From NCBI GenBank assembly GCA_964593705.1, contig CAZQIV010000015.1:12927-76926 (forward strand): a stretch of DNA of 64,000 nt, in the 5' to 3' direction. The translations under genes were made by a program, and so were the position numbers. Source of the DNA: SABY01 sp964593705 (GTDB lineage: Bacteria; Bacteroidota; Bacteroidia; Bacteroidales; 4484-276). The notes below the pieces were generated by a model. It saw only the letters and a list, made by a program, of their open reading frames with translations, was not told the origin of the DNA and ran no database searches. Of this stretch, positions 37,871 to 46,387 are shown one piece after another; the stretch's first letter is position 1; each line of letters opens with the position of its first letter.

Positions 37871-38155
37871 AGTCTTTCATCGAATTACGCGGATTAAACG
37901 GATAAGAGAAATTGTGCATCCGGTGCATCCGGTGCATCCGATACATCCGATGATAGTCTTTCATCGAATTACGCGGATTAAACGGATAAGAGAAATTGTG
38001 CATCCGGTGCATCCGATCAATCCGATGATAGTCTTTCATCGAATTACACGGATTAAACGGATAAGAGAAATTGTGCATCCGGTGCATCCGATCAATCCGA
38101 TGATAGATTATGATGATGGTTTTTCATCGAATTACATGGATTAAACGGATAGGAT
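37871..38155. repeat. tandem direct repeat, 75-84-base unit
   Basis: Units begin AGTCTTTCATCGAATTAC at 37871, 37955 and 38030, with a degenerate fourth at about 38118. The first unit is longer (84 bases) because of extra GCATCCG words. Each contains GGATTAAACGGATAAGAGAA and GCATCCGGTGCATCCGAT. No coding role is likely. The remaining sequence to 38354 holds no gene. Confidence 0.85.
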
Positions 38156-38354
38156 ACATTGTACATAAGATTCATTACTTTAGTCTGCGGATTTTGGATA
38201 TTGATTAAAACCAGGTTCGGTATGTTTTAAATTCCACTGGACGGATTTTTTAGGTATTCCTTGTAAAAAAGTTTAAGCTCGTACAAAGGGTGTCAAAATT
38301 AAACCTTTAGGTTTTTCAACAAAAGTTAACGAAATTTGCCAAAATTTTAACCAA

Positions 38355-39269
38355 ATGAAAATCGTCATCATTGGCGCAACAGGATTTATTGGGAGCAGGT
38401 TGTTTTCCTTTCTCCACAAGGAGGAATTTGATCTCACGGTAGTTTCACGCGATATCGAATCAGCAAAAGAACAATTGGGCGATCATGCGGAATTTTGTGA
38501 GTGGGATGGAAAAACCAGTGAGACTCTCGACAACATCATTCACGATGCCTGGGCAGTGATAAACCTGGCCGGCGAAAGTTTGACATCTGGCCCCTGGACC
38601 GACAAGCGAAAAGAACAGATAATTAACAGTCGCACCGAATCCGTAACCGCGGTTGTAAATGCCATAAACCGGGCTAATCAAAAACCTGATGTGTTAATTC
38701 AAGCCTCAGCCATTGGTTATTATGGTTCTGATTTTAAAAAGACTTTTGATGAGGGTGATTTACCCGGCGATACTTTTCTTGCGGAAGTTACCAAAAAGTG
38801 GGAAGATGCCACTAACGGCCTCGACCTTGAAGTAAGGCTGGTTTTGATAAGAACCGGTGTTGTGATTGGTCCTGATGGCGGGGCGTTGCAGGAAATGGCC
38901 AAGCCTTTTAAGCTTAGATTTGGCGGGCATATTGGTTCGGGCAAACAATGGTTTTCGTGGATTCATATTGATGATGAGGTACGCGCTATCCAGTATTTCC
39001 TTGAAAATAAAGATACACGGGGTATATACAATCTCACCGCCCCAAACCCTGTTACCATGAAAGTATTTGCGCAGGAATTAGCAAAGGTATTGCACAGGTT
39101 GTCGTGGTTTCATGCTCCGGCTTTTATAATCAAAATGCTCATGGGGAATAAGGGTAAGGAGATGCTGTTGGGAAGCCAGAAGGTTGTCCCCAAACGCCTG
39201 GACGATGAAGGTTTCACCTTTCACTTTGACGATGTAAGGATGGCGCTGACCAATATTTATAATTCGTAA
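38355..39269 (+). CDS. TIGR01777 family NAD-dependent epimerase-like protein
   Basis: A 304-residue short-chain dehydrogenase-like protein. The nucleotide-binding start KIVIIGATGFIGSRLFSFLH is followed by INLAGESLTSGPWTDKRKEQ, QASAIGYYGSD, and the C-terminal DUF1731 region (FHAPAFIIKMLMGNKGKEML then SQKVVPKRL). These blocks define the TIGR01777 (YfcH/SULA-like) family. The substrate is unknown. It has its own transcription unit on the plus strand. Confidence 0.9.
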   Translation: MKIVIIGATGFIGSRLFSFLHKEEFDLTVVSRDIESAKEQLGDHAEFCEWDGKTSETLDNIIHDAWAVINLAGESLTSGPWTDKRKEQIINSRTESVTAVVNAINRANQKPDVLIQASAIGYYGSDFKKTFDEGDLPGDTFLAEVTKKWEDATNGLDLEVRLVLIRTGVVIGPDGGALQEMAKPFKLRFGGHIGSGKQWFSWIHIDDEVRAIQYFLENKDTRGIYNLTAPNPVTMKVFAQELAKVLHRLSWFHAPAFIIKMLMGNKGKEMLLGSQKVVPKRLDDEGFTFHFDDVRMALTNIYNS

Positions 39270-39331
39270 AAAATACTGATTGAACATTCCACCTGATAGT
39301 TTTCGGGATGATTGATAAATATTACTACCAT

Positions 39332-40442
39332 TTACTTTAAAATCATCTTTCTGACCACACGGTCGTTTCCATTTTCGATTACCAGAAAATATACTCCTGT
39401 ATTTAAATCATGAGGATTCCACAGTATATTATGATCTCCGGCATCCATCTTTTCATTTAGAATCATGTCAACTGTTTCACCCAGGTTATTCATTACTTTC
39501 ATAGAAATCATCATGCTTTTATCCAACGAAAACTGAATATTTGTTGAAGTAGTGAATGGATTTGGGAAATCTTGTAGCGACGAAATATCTGAATGTGTAA
39601 AACTTTCGGGAATAGCTGAAGACGAAATCAGGGGGCTGCCGGCTTCAGTCCATGCCGAGTAAATTAATTCGGCCAGGGCATGTGAAGCGTTTTTAAATAA
39701 AAGCGTGGTAAAATCCTGCGAATACTCCCACAATGCCTGCTTGTATGCCGATGAATTGGTGTTTCCCGAAAAGCTTTTCGCGTAATCATCGGCCAGTAAA
39801 ACTGAATCTACGTAAGTATAGTTTGCGTAGATATAATCAAAAACATACTGATTTACATTTTCAACCATACTGATTTGCGAACCATTATAGCTTATTTGTG
39901 AGATGTAGGCATTTATCATGGTCGATTCATACCGTGAATGAATTCCCGAGTTATTAGAGTATTGTCCGTTGTAATTCCTGGTGATATGCAGTGGCATGTG
40001 GCCATCGGCAACATAATGCCCGAGGTCGGAGGCAAAAAGCACGGCTTTATCCCAATTCAGACGTGAAAAGCAAGCTACCAAAGAATCGTAGGTTTTGAGC
40101 GTTGCCCACGGAAGCACGCCCTGATCGTAAACAAAATAATTTCCGTAAAGCATTATTACCGAATCGAGGGTTTGGGGAATACGCCCGCTTGTAACAAAGT
40201 CGTTATAATTATCAATGTCGATATAATGGCGTGGCCCTTCATCCGGGTCTGTGCTTTTGCGATAGTCTGCATCAGAGGCATGGTCGGCAAGAATTTGTGT
40301 CCATTGGTTGAATTGCTGCATTTGCTCGTTGTAGGACAAGGATGCGCGATAACTAATGTGATAATGCCCGGTAGAAACCCCACCCGGAAAATAAAAATGC
40401 AGCTACAATTAGTATAGGAATAATGATGTGTTTGTTTTTCAA
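39332..40442 (-). pseudogene. secreted phospholipase C/S1-P1 nuclease-like T9SS protein, frameshift at signal peptide
   Basis: The main frame (to 40339) contains DPDEGPRHYIDIDNYNDF, WDKAVLFASDLGHYVADGHM with PLHITRNYNG, and HSRYESTMINAYI. These are metal-ligand regions of the zinc-dependent phospholipase C/S1-P1 nuclease fold. A T9SS sorting domain (LQDFPNPFTTSTNIQFSLDK) ends it. The frame has no ATG near its start. The hydrophobic signal sequence LKNKHIIIPILIVAAFLFSG is in another frame (TTG at 40442), and removing one base in the G/C run near 40380-40386 joins it to VSTGHYHISYRASLSYNEQM. It is likely not exported as it stands. Confidence 0.72.
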
Positions 40443-40669
40443 AATTCATTTATTTTAATGAATGTGCAAAGGTACTCATTTGACAAAAATTAATTTAAAA
40501 AAACTTTACTGAAATTTGAGCTTGACGCAATGCCAAAATTCAGAAAATGAAACCTATAAATAGGGTCTGCTAAAAAAGGCCTAATCCATTGGTTAATCAA
40601 AAGTTAATCCAGAACATTTGATTCCTTGTGCAAGGTTTTGGAGGCTGTTTATTCAAAAACCTTGCATCA

Positions 40670-40826
40670 AATATTTCGGTGCGCTGCACCTTTTTACAAA
40701 TTGCCGTATAAAATTCTACAAAGATTACCGGTGCTCTGCACCTGGAAGATAAGCCACAGCGTGGCGATAATCTTTGTAGATGTATCTATTAGAATTGATA
40801 CGCGAGGTGCAGCGCACCGAAATATT
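40670..40826. repeat. 157-base nested inverted repeat
   Basis: Outer arms AATATTTCGGTGCGCTGCAC (from 40670, 22 bases) and AGGTGCAGCGCACCGAAATA (40805-40826). Inner arms TCTACAAAGATTA (40715-40727) and TAATCTTTGTAGA (40768-40780), and a third GCTCTGCACC/CCACAGCGTGGC core. It lies between the decayed phospholipase gene and the next secreted protein. No gene is seen in 40450-40917. Confidence 0.75.
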
Positions 40827-40887
40827 AAAGCTAACAATATGGTTTTGAGTTTTTCAGAAAGTCAAAATTTTATTGGCAGGGTTTTAT

Positions 40888-40895
40888 TAATTTTG
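40888..40895 (+). promoter_or_regulatory. Bacteroidota -7 box TAATTTTG
   Basis: Matches TAnnTTTG. The ATG at 40903 lies within the expected transcription start, so the ATG at 40918 is the better start for the following gene. Confidence 0.4.
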
Positions 40896-40917
40896 GGATT
40901 TTATGGAACGCTTTAAA

Positions 40918-43293
40918 ATGCAAAGATTCAATATTTTCATCATCATTATCTTTTGTGTAATATTTCCTGTTTTGATACTTCATGCGCAGGAAGATAAAAT
41001 TATACCAAGCCGGATAGTAAAGCCTTGCTATTTTGGGAAAACTTCCCCTCTAAAAAGTTTGCCGCTTATTAAACCACAAGTTTTCCCGGATGATAGTACA
41101 TCGGGTGAAATAGAAAACACCGATTTATTGATTGGGGAGAATTTCCCCGGGATGAATCCTGGCCAAGATCCTGTTCTTCAGGAAAATTATTATGGTAATA
41201 ACCGGGGTGAGATTGTTCAAAATTTTGAAGGCCTTAGCAATCTGCAATATAAAATCCCTCCCGATACCGAGGGCGATGTTGGTAAAAATCATTACATACA
41301 AATGATCAACATGTCATTTGCCATATTCGGCAAAACCGGGAATATTGTTTTTGGTCCGGCTTCAAACCTTTCGCTTTGGCAGGAGGCCCCCGAAATCTGG
41401 GCATCATACAGCAATGGCGACCCCATCGTATTGTATGATGAGTTAGCCGATAGATGGTTGATGAGTGAACTTTCATTTCCAAACCATCCACTCGGCCCCT
41501 ATTATCTTAAACTTGCCATATCTGAAACCAATGATCCACTTGGCTCATGGTATTTGTATGGCTACGAATACGAATATTTTTGTGACTACCCGAAGCTTTC
41601 GGTTTGGCACGATGGCTATTATCTAACCACCAACAACAACTTCTGGATAAATTCACAATGGGACTTTCATGCAGTGGGTGTTTCAGTTTTCGAGCGCGAC
41701 AGCCTGCTTGCCGGATCGCCAAATGCCCGCAGGATTTTTTACGATTTTTTTCCAAATCAGCAAGCCTGGAGCATGTTGCCTGCCGATTTCGATGGGATGC
41801 CACCACCTCAACAAACCCCGGCATATTTGGCATACCTTAAGGAGGGTGCAACAGATCGCATTTTTATTTACCAGGTTGAAACCGACTGGCAACACATCAA
41901 CAATTCTGCGGTAAGCTATCTTAGCACTTTACTGCCCGAATCATTCGATGATAATCTGGCTGCCGGAATTTCGCAGCCCGAAAATGCTCCCTACCTTGCC
42001 CCGATGACCAACCGTTTGATGTACAGGTTGCAATACCGCCATTTTGATGATTTTGATTGTTTGGTGGCAAACCACACTGTTAATCGGGGAGATGATGTTG
42101 CCGGTATTCGCTGGTATGAATTCATAAATTATGGATCGGGATGGGAAATCAATCAGCAGGGTACTTATTCGCCCGATCATGTCCATCGCTGGATGGGCTC
42201 AGTGGCTATGGATGGCTATGGAAATATTGCAGTGGGATATTCTGTATCAGGGGTTTCTACCTATCCATCAGTTCGTGCTGCTGGCAGAACAGCAGATGCA
42301 CTTCCCGGGCAGTTCGATGTTACCGAGCTTTCAATTATCGAGGGATCCGGAGTTCAAACCAATCCAAATCACCGCTGGGGCGATTACAGTGCCATGCAGA
42401 TTGACCCCAAAGACCAAACCACTTTTTGGTACACCCAGCAATATTACGAAACCACGGGCGATCGCAGTTGGCAAACACGAATTGCAGCTTTCCATATCAA
42501 CGATTATCTTGAACTAAATTTATCCACCGCATTCGATACAATTTGCTTTGGTGATGAGATTCAATTGTTTGCAACAGCGACTGGGGGTTCGGGGAACTAT
42601 TTATTTTCATGGAATACTGTTCCCCCCGGGTTCCAGTCGGACGAGCAAAATCCTTTGGTTTCTCCCACAACAAACACCATCTATTTTTGTGTAGTTAGTG
42701 ATGGTGTGAATGAAAAGTCTGATTCTCTCGGTGTTTATGTAAACCCAGCACCAAATATCAGTGCCGGATCTGATACCATTATTTGTTTAAATCAAAGCTA
42801 TTTTATTGCTGATGCAGTTGCTGAGAATTTTGTGAGCCTGGGGTGGGAAACTTCAGGTGATGGAACCTTTGATCATCCTGAAATCCTTTCCCCAATTTAT
42901 TCGCCGGGCTCTGATGATATTTCTAACGGAATAGTTTCGTTAACTCTTATTGCGCAAGCTTTATCAGGATGTGGTGAACAGACTGATACGATGGAGTTGA
43001 TTATTGATCCATGTACAGGATTGAGTCCCTTGACAAGTACGAAACCATCGATCATTATTTTCCCTAATCCTGTCGGGGAATTCCTAAATATCCGTTTTGA
43101 TGAAAAGCCGGAAGCAGATCAGGTTTTGTATATTTATAGCTTAACAAGAAAACTGGTCGGGGTTTATAAGCTTATCTGTGGAAACAAAAAGACAATTAGT
43201 CTTGATGTTTCAGAATACAGGAATGGTGTTTATTTACTTCAAATCCAAAATAATTCCGGAACAATATCAAAAAGAATTGTTATCCGAAAATAA
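40918..43293 (+). CDS. large secreted T9SS protein with PKD-like domains
   Basis: About 791 residues. The signal peptide FNIFIIIIFCVIFPVLILHA precedes QEDK. Residues about 90-530 form a domain of unknown function, with blocks such as PPDTEGDVGKNHYIQMINMS and DELADRWLMSELSFPNHPLG, found in many bacterial secreted proteins. Two Ig/PKD-like repeats follow (FDTICFGDEIQLFATATGGS and NISAGSDTIICLNQSYFI). The end (IIIFPNPVGEFLNIRF...NGVYLLQIQNNSGTISKRIV) is a T9SS type A sorting domain. It is probably surface-attached or secreted; its function is unknown. Unlike several other T9SS genes in the window, it is intact. Confidence 0.82.
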   Translation: MQRFNIFIIIIFCVIFPVLILHAQEDKIIPSRIVKPCYFGKTSPLKSLPLIKPQVFPDDSTSGEIENTDLLIGENFPGMNPGQDPVLQENYYGNNRGEIVQNFEGLSNLQYKIPPDTEGDVGKNHYIQMINMSFAIFGKTGNIVFGPASNLSLWQEAPEIWASYSNGDPIVLYDELADRWLMSELSFPNHPLGPYYLKLAISETNDPLGSWYLYGYEYEYFCDYPKLSVWHDGYYLTTNNNFWINSQWDFHAVGVSVFERDSLLAGSPNARRIFYDFFPNQQAWSMLPADFDGMPPPQQTPAYLAYLKEGATDRIFIYQVETDWQHINNSAVSYLSTLLPESFDDNLAAGISQPENAPYLAPMTNRLMYRLQYRHFDDFDCLVANHTVNRGDDVAGIRWYEFINYGSGWEINQQGTYSPDHVHRWMGSVAMDGYGNIAVGYSVSGVSTYPSVRAAGRTADALPGQFDVTELSIIEGSGVQTNPNHRWGDYSAMQIDPKDQTTFWYTQQYYETTGDRSWQTRIAAFHINDYLELNLSTAFDTICFGDEIQLFATATGGSGNYLFSWNTVPPGFQSDEQNPLVSPTTNTIYFCVVSDGVNEKSDSLGVYVNPAPNISAGSDTIICLNQSYFIADAVAENFVSLGWETSGDGTFDHPEILSPIYSPGSDDISNGIVSLTLIAQALSGCGEQTDTMELIIDPCTGLSPLTSTKPSIIIFPNPVGEFLNIRFDEKPEADQVLYIYSLTRKLVGVYKLICGNKKTISLDVSEYRNGVYLLQIQNNSGTISKRIVIRK

Positions 43294-43422
43294 GGCTATT
43301 TCAATTTAAATCAAATCCCGGTATTCTCACCAAACAAGTTCTTTCTTTTTTCTCATTGAAATTAAAGTTTGAGATATTTGCTTTTTCACCAATTTACAGT
43401 TTTAAAAACGTTTTTTATATTC

Positions 43423-44238
43423 ATGAAAAATTTCAAAAACACAAGTTTGTTGCTGTTTCTGATTGTTATACTGCTTTCCGCCTGCGAGAGAGTATTTGAG
43501 TACACCCCCTATTCAGCAAATGTAAAGGATAAAAGAAAATTCTCAAGAGAAAAACGCCTTGATGCACTTGAAAATATTGAAAAGAATACTTTGGGCCAGG
43601 GTCGTTTTAAAATTGCCCTGATATCCGATAGCCACACCTATTACAATCGTTTGACTGATGCGGTAAATCTTATCAGGCAAGATGATGAGGTGCTATTCGC
43701 GATTCATGGTGGCGACATGACTGATGGTGGGATGATAGCCGAGTACACAATTTTTTACGATATTATGGAGAAACTCCAAAAACCCTATTTTACCGTAATC
43801 GGAAACCACGATGTGCTGGCCAACGGGAGGGTTATTTACAACGATCAGTATGGGCCTGAAAACTATTCATTCGTTTTTAAAAACTGTAAGTTTATTTTTT
43901 TCAACGATATTATCTGGGAACTTAATTATGAAGAACCCGATTTCGCCTGGCTGATTAATGAAGTGAGTAACGCTGCCGGTATCGACAGGGTTTTTGTTAT
44001 TGCCCATATTCCGCCATGGTCCGATCAGTTTTCACCCCTCAACACATGGGCATACAAAACTATTATGGATAGCGCAAATGTTTCCATGTCAATTCACGGG
44101 CATCAGCACGAGCATTATTTCGGTAAATATTTTGATGATAGCATTTCCTATCTTGTTATTGGAACCCCAGGTAAAGATGTTTTTTGCAAATTAACTGTCG
44201 AGCCTGATACATTAATTCTTGAAACCATAAAATATTAA
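43423..44238 (+). CDS. metallophosphoesterase, lipoprotein
   Basis: A 271-residue calcineurin-like phosphoesterase. The ATG at 43423 precedes a lipoprotein signal peptide with lipobox LSAC. Metal-binding motifs appear in order: ISDSHTYYNR (D-x-H), HGGDMTDGG (GGD), VIGNHDVLANG (GNHD), VIAHIPPW (H) and HGHQHEHYF (GHxH). Substrate unknown. The frame is open upstream to a TTG at 43369, but that extension is not signal-like. The next gene starts 5 bases downstream, so they are an operon. Confidence 0.88.
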   Translation: MKNFKNTSLLLFLIVILLSACERVFEYTPYSANVKDKRKFSREKRLDALENIEKNTLGQGRFKIALISDSHTYYNRLTDAVNLIRQDDEVLFAIHGGDMTDGGMIAEYTIFYDIMEKLQKPYFTVIGNHDVLANGRVIYNDQYGPENYSFVFKNCKFIFFNDIIWELNYEEPDFAWLINEVSNAAGIDRVFVIAHIPPWSDQFSPLNTWAYKTIMDSANVSMSIHGHQHEHYFGKYFDDSISYLVIGTPGKDVFCKLTVEPDTLILETIKY

Positions 44239-44242
44239 ACTG

Positions 44243-44863
44243 ATGGATCGTAAACTTTTAGTTTATCTTATTCTCCCTGCTATATTATTCTTTTGTGCCC
44301 TACAAGCATCAGGACAGGACACGATAATCCGCTACAAAAAAACATTGACCCCCAATTATGTCAACTTTCAGTATGCCGGAAATTATGGCGCTTACATCGT
44401 TGGTGCAGGGTATTATTTAAATCCGAAACATAGCATCCAACTCGTGGCAGGATTTGGTTACGCTTCAAAACATAAGGCAGCCCAGCGTATTTACAACTTG
44501 TTTCTTAAGGGTATCATTGTTCCCCATACCTGGGATTTGAAAAAAAACTGGTTCTTGTTACCACAAACCGGAATAACCATAAGCCGCCAATTTGCGGGTG
44601 CGGGAAACACATTTTCGAGGTTGCCCAAAACTTACCCTGAAGGGTACTATGCCCCCAATGCTTTTCGGTTTCATTTCAATATAGGATTAAAGGCAAAAAA
44701 GTTTTTTAGCCAGGAAACTTTTGTTAAGGCTATCGAGCTATACGCCGAAACTACCACAAACGATCTTTATGCGAAGTATTTTTTTAAATCACACGAAGTA
44801 GGCCTTCGGGATATTTTTAGCATGGCCATCGGGGTTAACATTATAATTTTTAATAAAAATTAG
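44243..44863 (+). CDS. predicted outer membrane protein, unknown family
   Basis: A 206-residue protein with a signal peptide (LLVYLILPAILFFCALQASG then Q). The mature sequence has the glycine- and aromatic-rich strand pattern of a small beta-barrel (NFQYAGNYGAYIVGAGYYLN, IQLVAGFGYASKHK, RDIFSMAIGVNIIIF). I do not recognise the family. It lies 5 bases after the metallophosphoesterase and probably shares its transcript and envelope location. Confidence 0.7.
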   Translation: MDRKLLVYLILPAILFFCALQASGQDTIIRYKKTLTPNYVNFQYAGNYGAYIVGAGYYLNPKHSIQLVAGFGYASKHKAAQRIYNLFLKGIIVPHTWDLKKNWFLLPQTGITISRQFAGAGNTFSRLPKTYPEGYYAPNAFRFHFNIGLKAKKFFSQETFVKAIELYAETTTNDLYAKYFFKSHEVGLRDIFSMAIGVNIIIFNKN

Positions 44864-44898
44864 AGTCGAAGGATTATAAATCGCTTGGTTTTGAGACA

Positions 44899-45021
44899 TC
44901 ATCTTAACTTCCACCATTCAGGATTATCTTGCCGTTTGGCAGATGAAAAACGGTGTGTAATTGCAATTTCTTTTGCAAAGCGGAGCTGGTTGGCATGATT
45001 TAACAAATGTTCATCTTTCAT
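44899..45021 (-). CDS. possible 40-residue small protein
   Basis: A short ORF, MKDEHLLNHANQLRFAKEIA then ITHRFSSAKRQDNPEWWKLR, stop. It is charged and codon-like, in an otherwise empty 310-base gap, convergent with the preceding gene. No family is recognised. It could be a gene fragment. Confidence 0.3.
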   Translation of the reverse strand: MKDEHLLNHANQLRFAKEIAITHRFSSAKRQDNPEWWKLR

Positions 45022-45173
45022 ATTATTTAGAATTAAAACATTTTGACTTTATTTACAACAACATGGTACTCATTAATAGCGTGTTACGCAGTAAATGGTT
45101 TTTGATGTGTTAATAATTAAAACATTTTCCGCATTTTTGCATTAATATTACACAACAACAAACAACAATTAGC

Positions 45174-45371
45174 ATGTCAAAGAGGGTAGTAATGACATTT
45201 TTCCTTGATGGTTTCTTTTACGTCTTCGGACTCTCTGATAACCCTATTAAAAAGATCCATTCGGAACTTAAGTTCTACGATGATCAAAATGGTATCGCTG
45301 ATTCTTGGCGTAAAGTTGGAATGGATATAAAATCAACTTTTTATGAATCAACCTCAACATTTCAAAAGTAA
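45174..45371 (+). CDS. small hypothetical protein overlapping the DUF2335 gene
   Basis: A 65-residue ORF, MSKRVVMTFFLDGFFYVFGL then SDNPIKKIHSELKFYDDQNG, with one hydrophobic segment near the start. Its last 29 bases overlap the start of the next ORF in another frame, an arrangement compatible with translational coupling. No family is recognised, and it could be non-coding. Confidence 0.4.
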   Translation: MSKRVVMTFFLDGFFYVFGLSDNPIKKIHSELKFYDDQNGIADSWRKVGMDIKSTFYESTSTFQK

Positions 45372-45738
45372 TAAGGGTAAAAAGAGTGAGCCATCACAAC
45401 CTGCTCTCATTGCATCTCAATCATTTTATCAAGGACAGATTCCTCCTCCGGAAATGATGGAACACTATAAAATGGTTGACGAAGATTTCCCTAAACGAAT
45501 TATAAAAATGGCTGAGGATGAGGCCAGACATCGCCATGAAAGTGAAGCCTCTACAAGAAAAATGCTCGTCAGGACATCATATCTGGGTATGATTTTCGCC
45601 TTTCTTTCTGTATTAATTGTCAGCACAATTGTTTTTTATACTTTATATAAAGGTTACGCTTGGGAAGCTTCAACAATAGCTACTGGTGTTATTGTCGGAA
45701 TAGCTGGTGTTTTTCTTTACCGTCGAAAGAATAAGTAA
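45343..45738 (+). CDS. DUF2335 family membrane protein
   Basis: A 131-residue protein. The segment EHYKMVDEDFPKRIIKMAED followed by ARHRHESEA is the DUF2335 signature. Two transmembrane helices follow (about 78-100 and 107-125) and a basic tail YRRKNK. The N-terminal 40 residues are polar and proline-rich, so they are probably cytoplasmic. The family occurs on mobile and accessory regions in diverse bacteria, with unknown function. Confidence 0.8.
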   Translation: MNQPQHFKSNKGKKSEPSQPALIASQSFYQGQIPPPEMMEHYKMVDEDFPKRIIKMAEDEARHRHESEASTRKMLVRTSYLGMIFAFLSVLIVSTIVFYTLYKGYAWEASTIATGVIVGIAGVFLYRRKNK

Positions 45739-45841
45739 TTAAATCCCTTTTCATCTTCCATTTGTCAATCTAATTAACCAAATGTTCATACGTGTATTTT
45801 GCGTAAACAAATGGTTGGGTATGTTAAGGGTGAATTCACAA

Positions 45842-45873
45842 AAAAAAGCTTGTTGAATCAATCAACAAGCTTT
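45842..45873 (-). terminator. terminator of tRNA-Cys
   Basis: On the minus strand the hairpin AAAAGCTTGTTGATTGATTC and its partner CAACAAGCTTTT end in a T-run, 8 bases past the tRNA 3' end. Confidence 0.8.
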
Positions 45874-45880
45874 TGATTTT

Positions 45881-45951
45881 GAGGTACCAAGCGGAGTCGA
45901 ACCGCTGTACACGGTTTTGCAGACCGCTGCCTAACCACTCGGCCATGGTAC
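45881..45951 (-). tRNA. tRNA-Cys (anticodon GCA)
   Basis: On the minus strand the acceptor stem GGTACCA pairs with TGGTACC (45945-45951 and 45882-45888). The D-arm contains GCCGAGTGGTTAGGC. The anticodon loop is CTGCAAA, giving anticodon GCA. The T-arm contains GGTTCGACTCC. The discriminator base is U, as expected for tRNA-Cys. CCA is not encoded. Confidence 0.95.
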
Positions 45952-46114
45952 CGTTTAGGCCAGTGCAAAAGTAATATTTTTTTAAAACTACAAAGATTAT
46001 TTCAAACCAATTATTTCTTGAATTGTTTCCGAAAAAGTTTGCAATTCCTTTGTTAAATGCTGTTTGAGTGGAATAAGTGAGGAAAAAAACATGATATCCG
46101 GATCATCTTCTTTT

Positions 46115-46383
46115 AGTAATTATTTAGGTAGTATGCTTACAACAATTGTTTCAGTCTTTTCACCGTCAATGCCCCATCCCCGACCCTTCCCCGACGCGGG
46201 GAAGGGAACTATCTTACGTGACATAATGGGAAAACCCAAATGGAGTGCTTCGTTTGACAAACCACCAAACTGCCCGGCAGAAGCGCTCCCCTCTCCAATT
46301 GGAGAGGGGTCGGGGGTGAGGCAAAAAAAGAAGTTCTCCATGTTCTTAAGAATCAAGTATTCAATAGCAGCTAAATAATTACT
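46115..46383. mobile_element. second type of TIR-bounded repeat element, copy A
   Basis: The left end AGTAATTATTTAGG (46115-46128) and right end CTAAATAATTACT (46371-46383) are inverted. The interior has CCCCGACGCGGGG and CCCCTCTCCAATTGGAGAGG palindromes. The right-end sequence GTATTCAAT...CTAAATAATTACT recurs at 47821-47849. It touches the 3' end of the phosphatase gene. No ORF of its own. Confidence 0.6.
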
Positions 46384-46387
46384 TCTT

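Noticed and set aside
37871..38155. CRISPR array or coding tandem repeat
   Set aside because: Only about three and a half units, whole units repeated without unique spacers, and the open frames through it are low-complexity on both strands.
45174..45738. Phage or plasmid fragment around the DUF2335 gene
   Set aside because: No integrase, attachment-site repeat or phage gene is nearby. The tRNA-Cys next to it is complete, with no duplicated 3' end.
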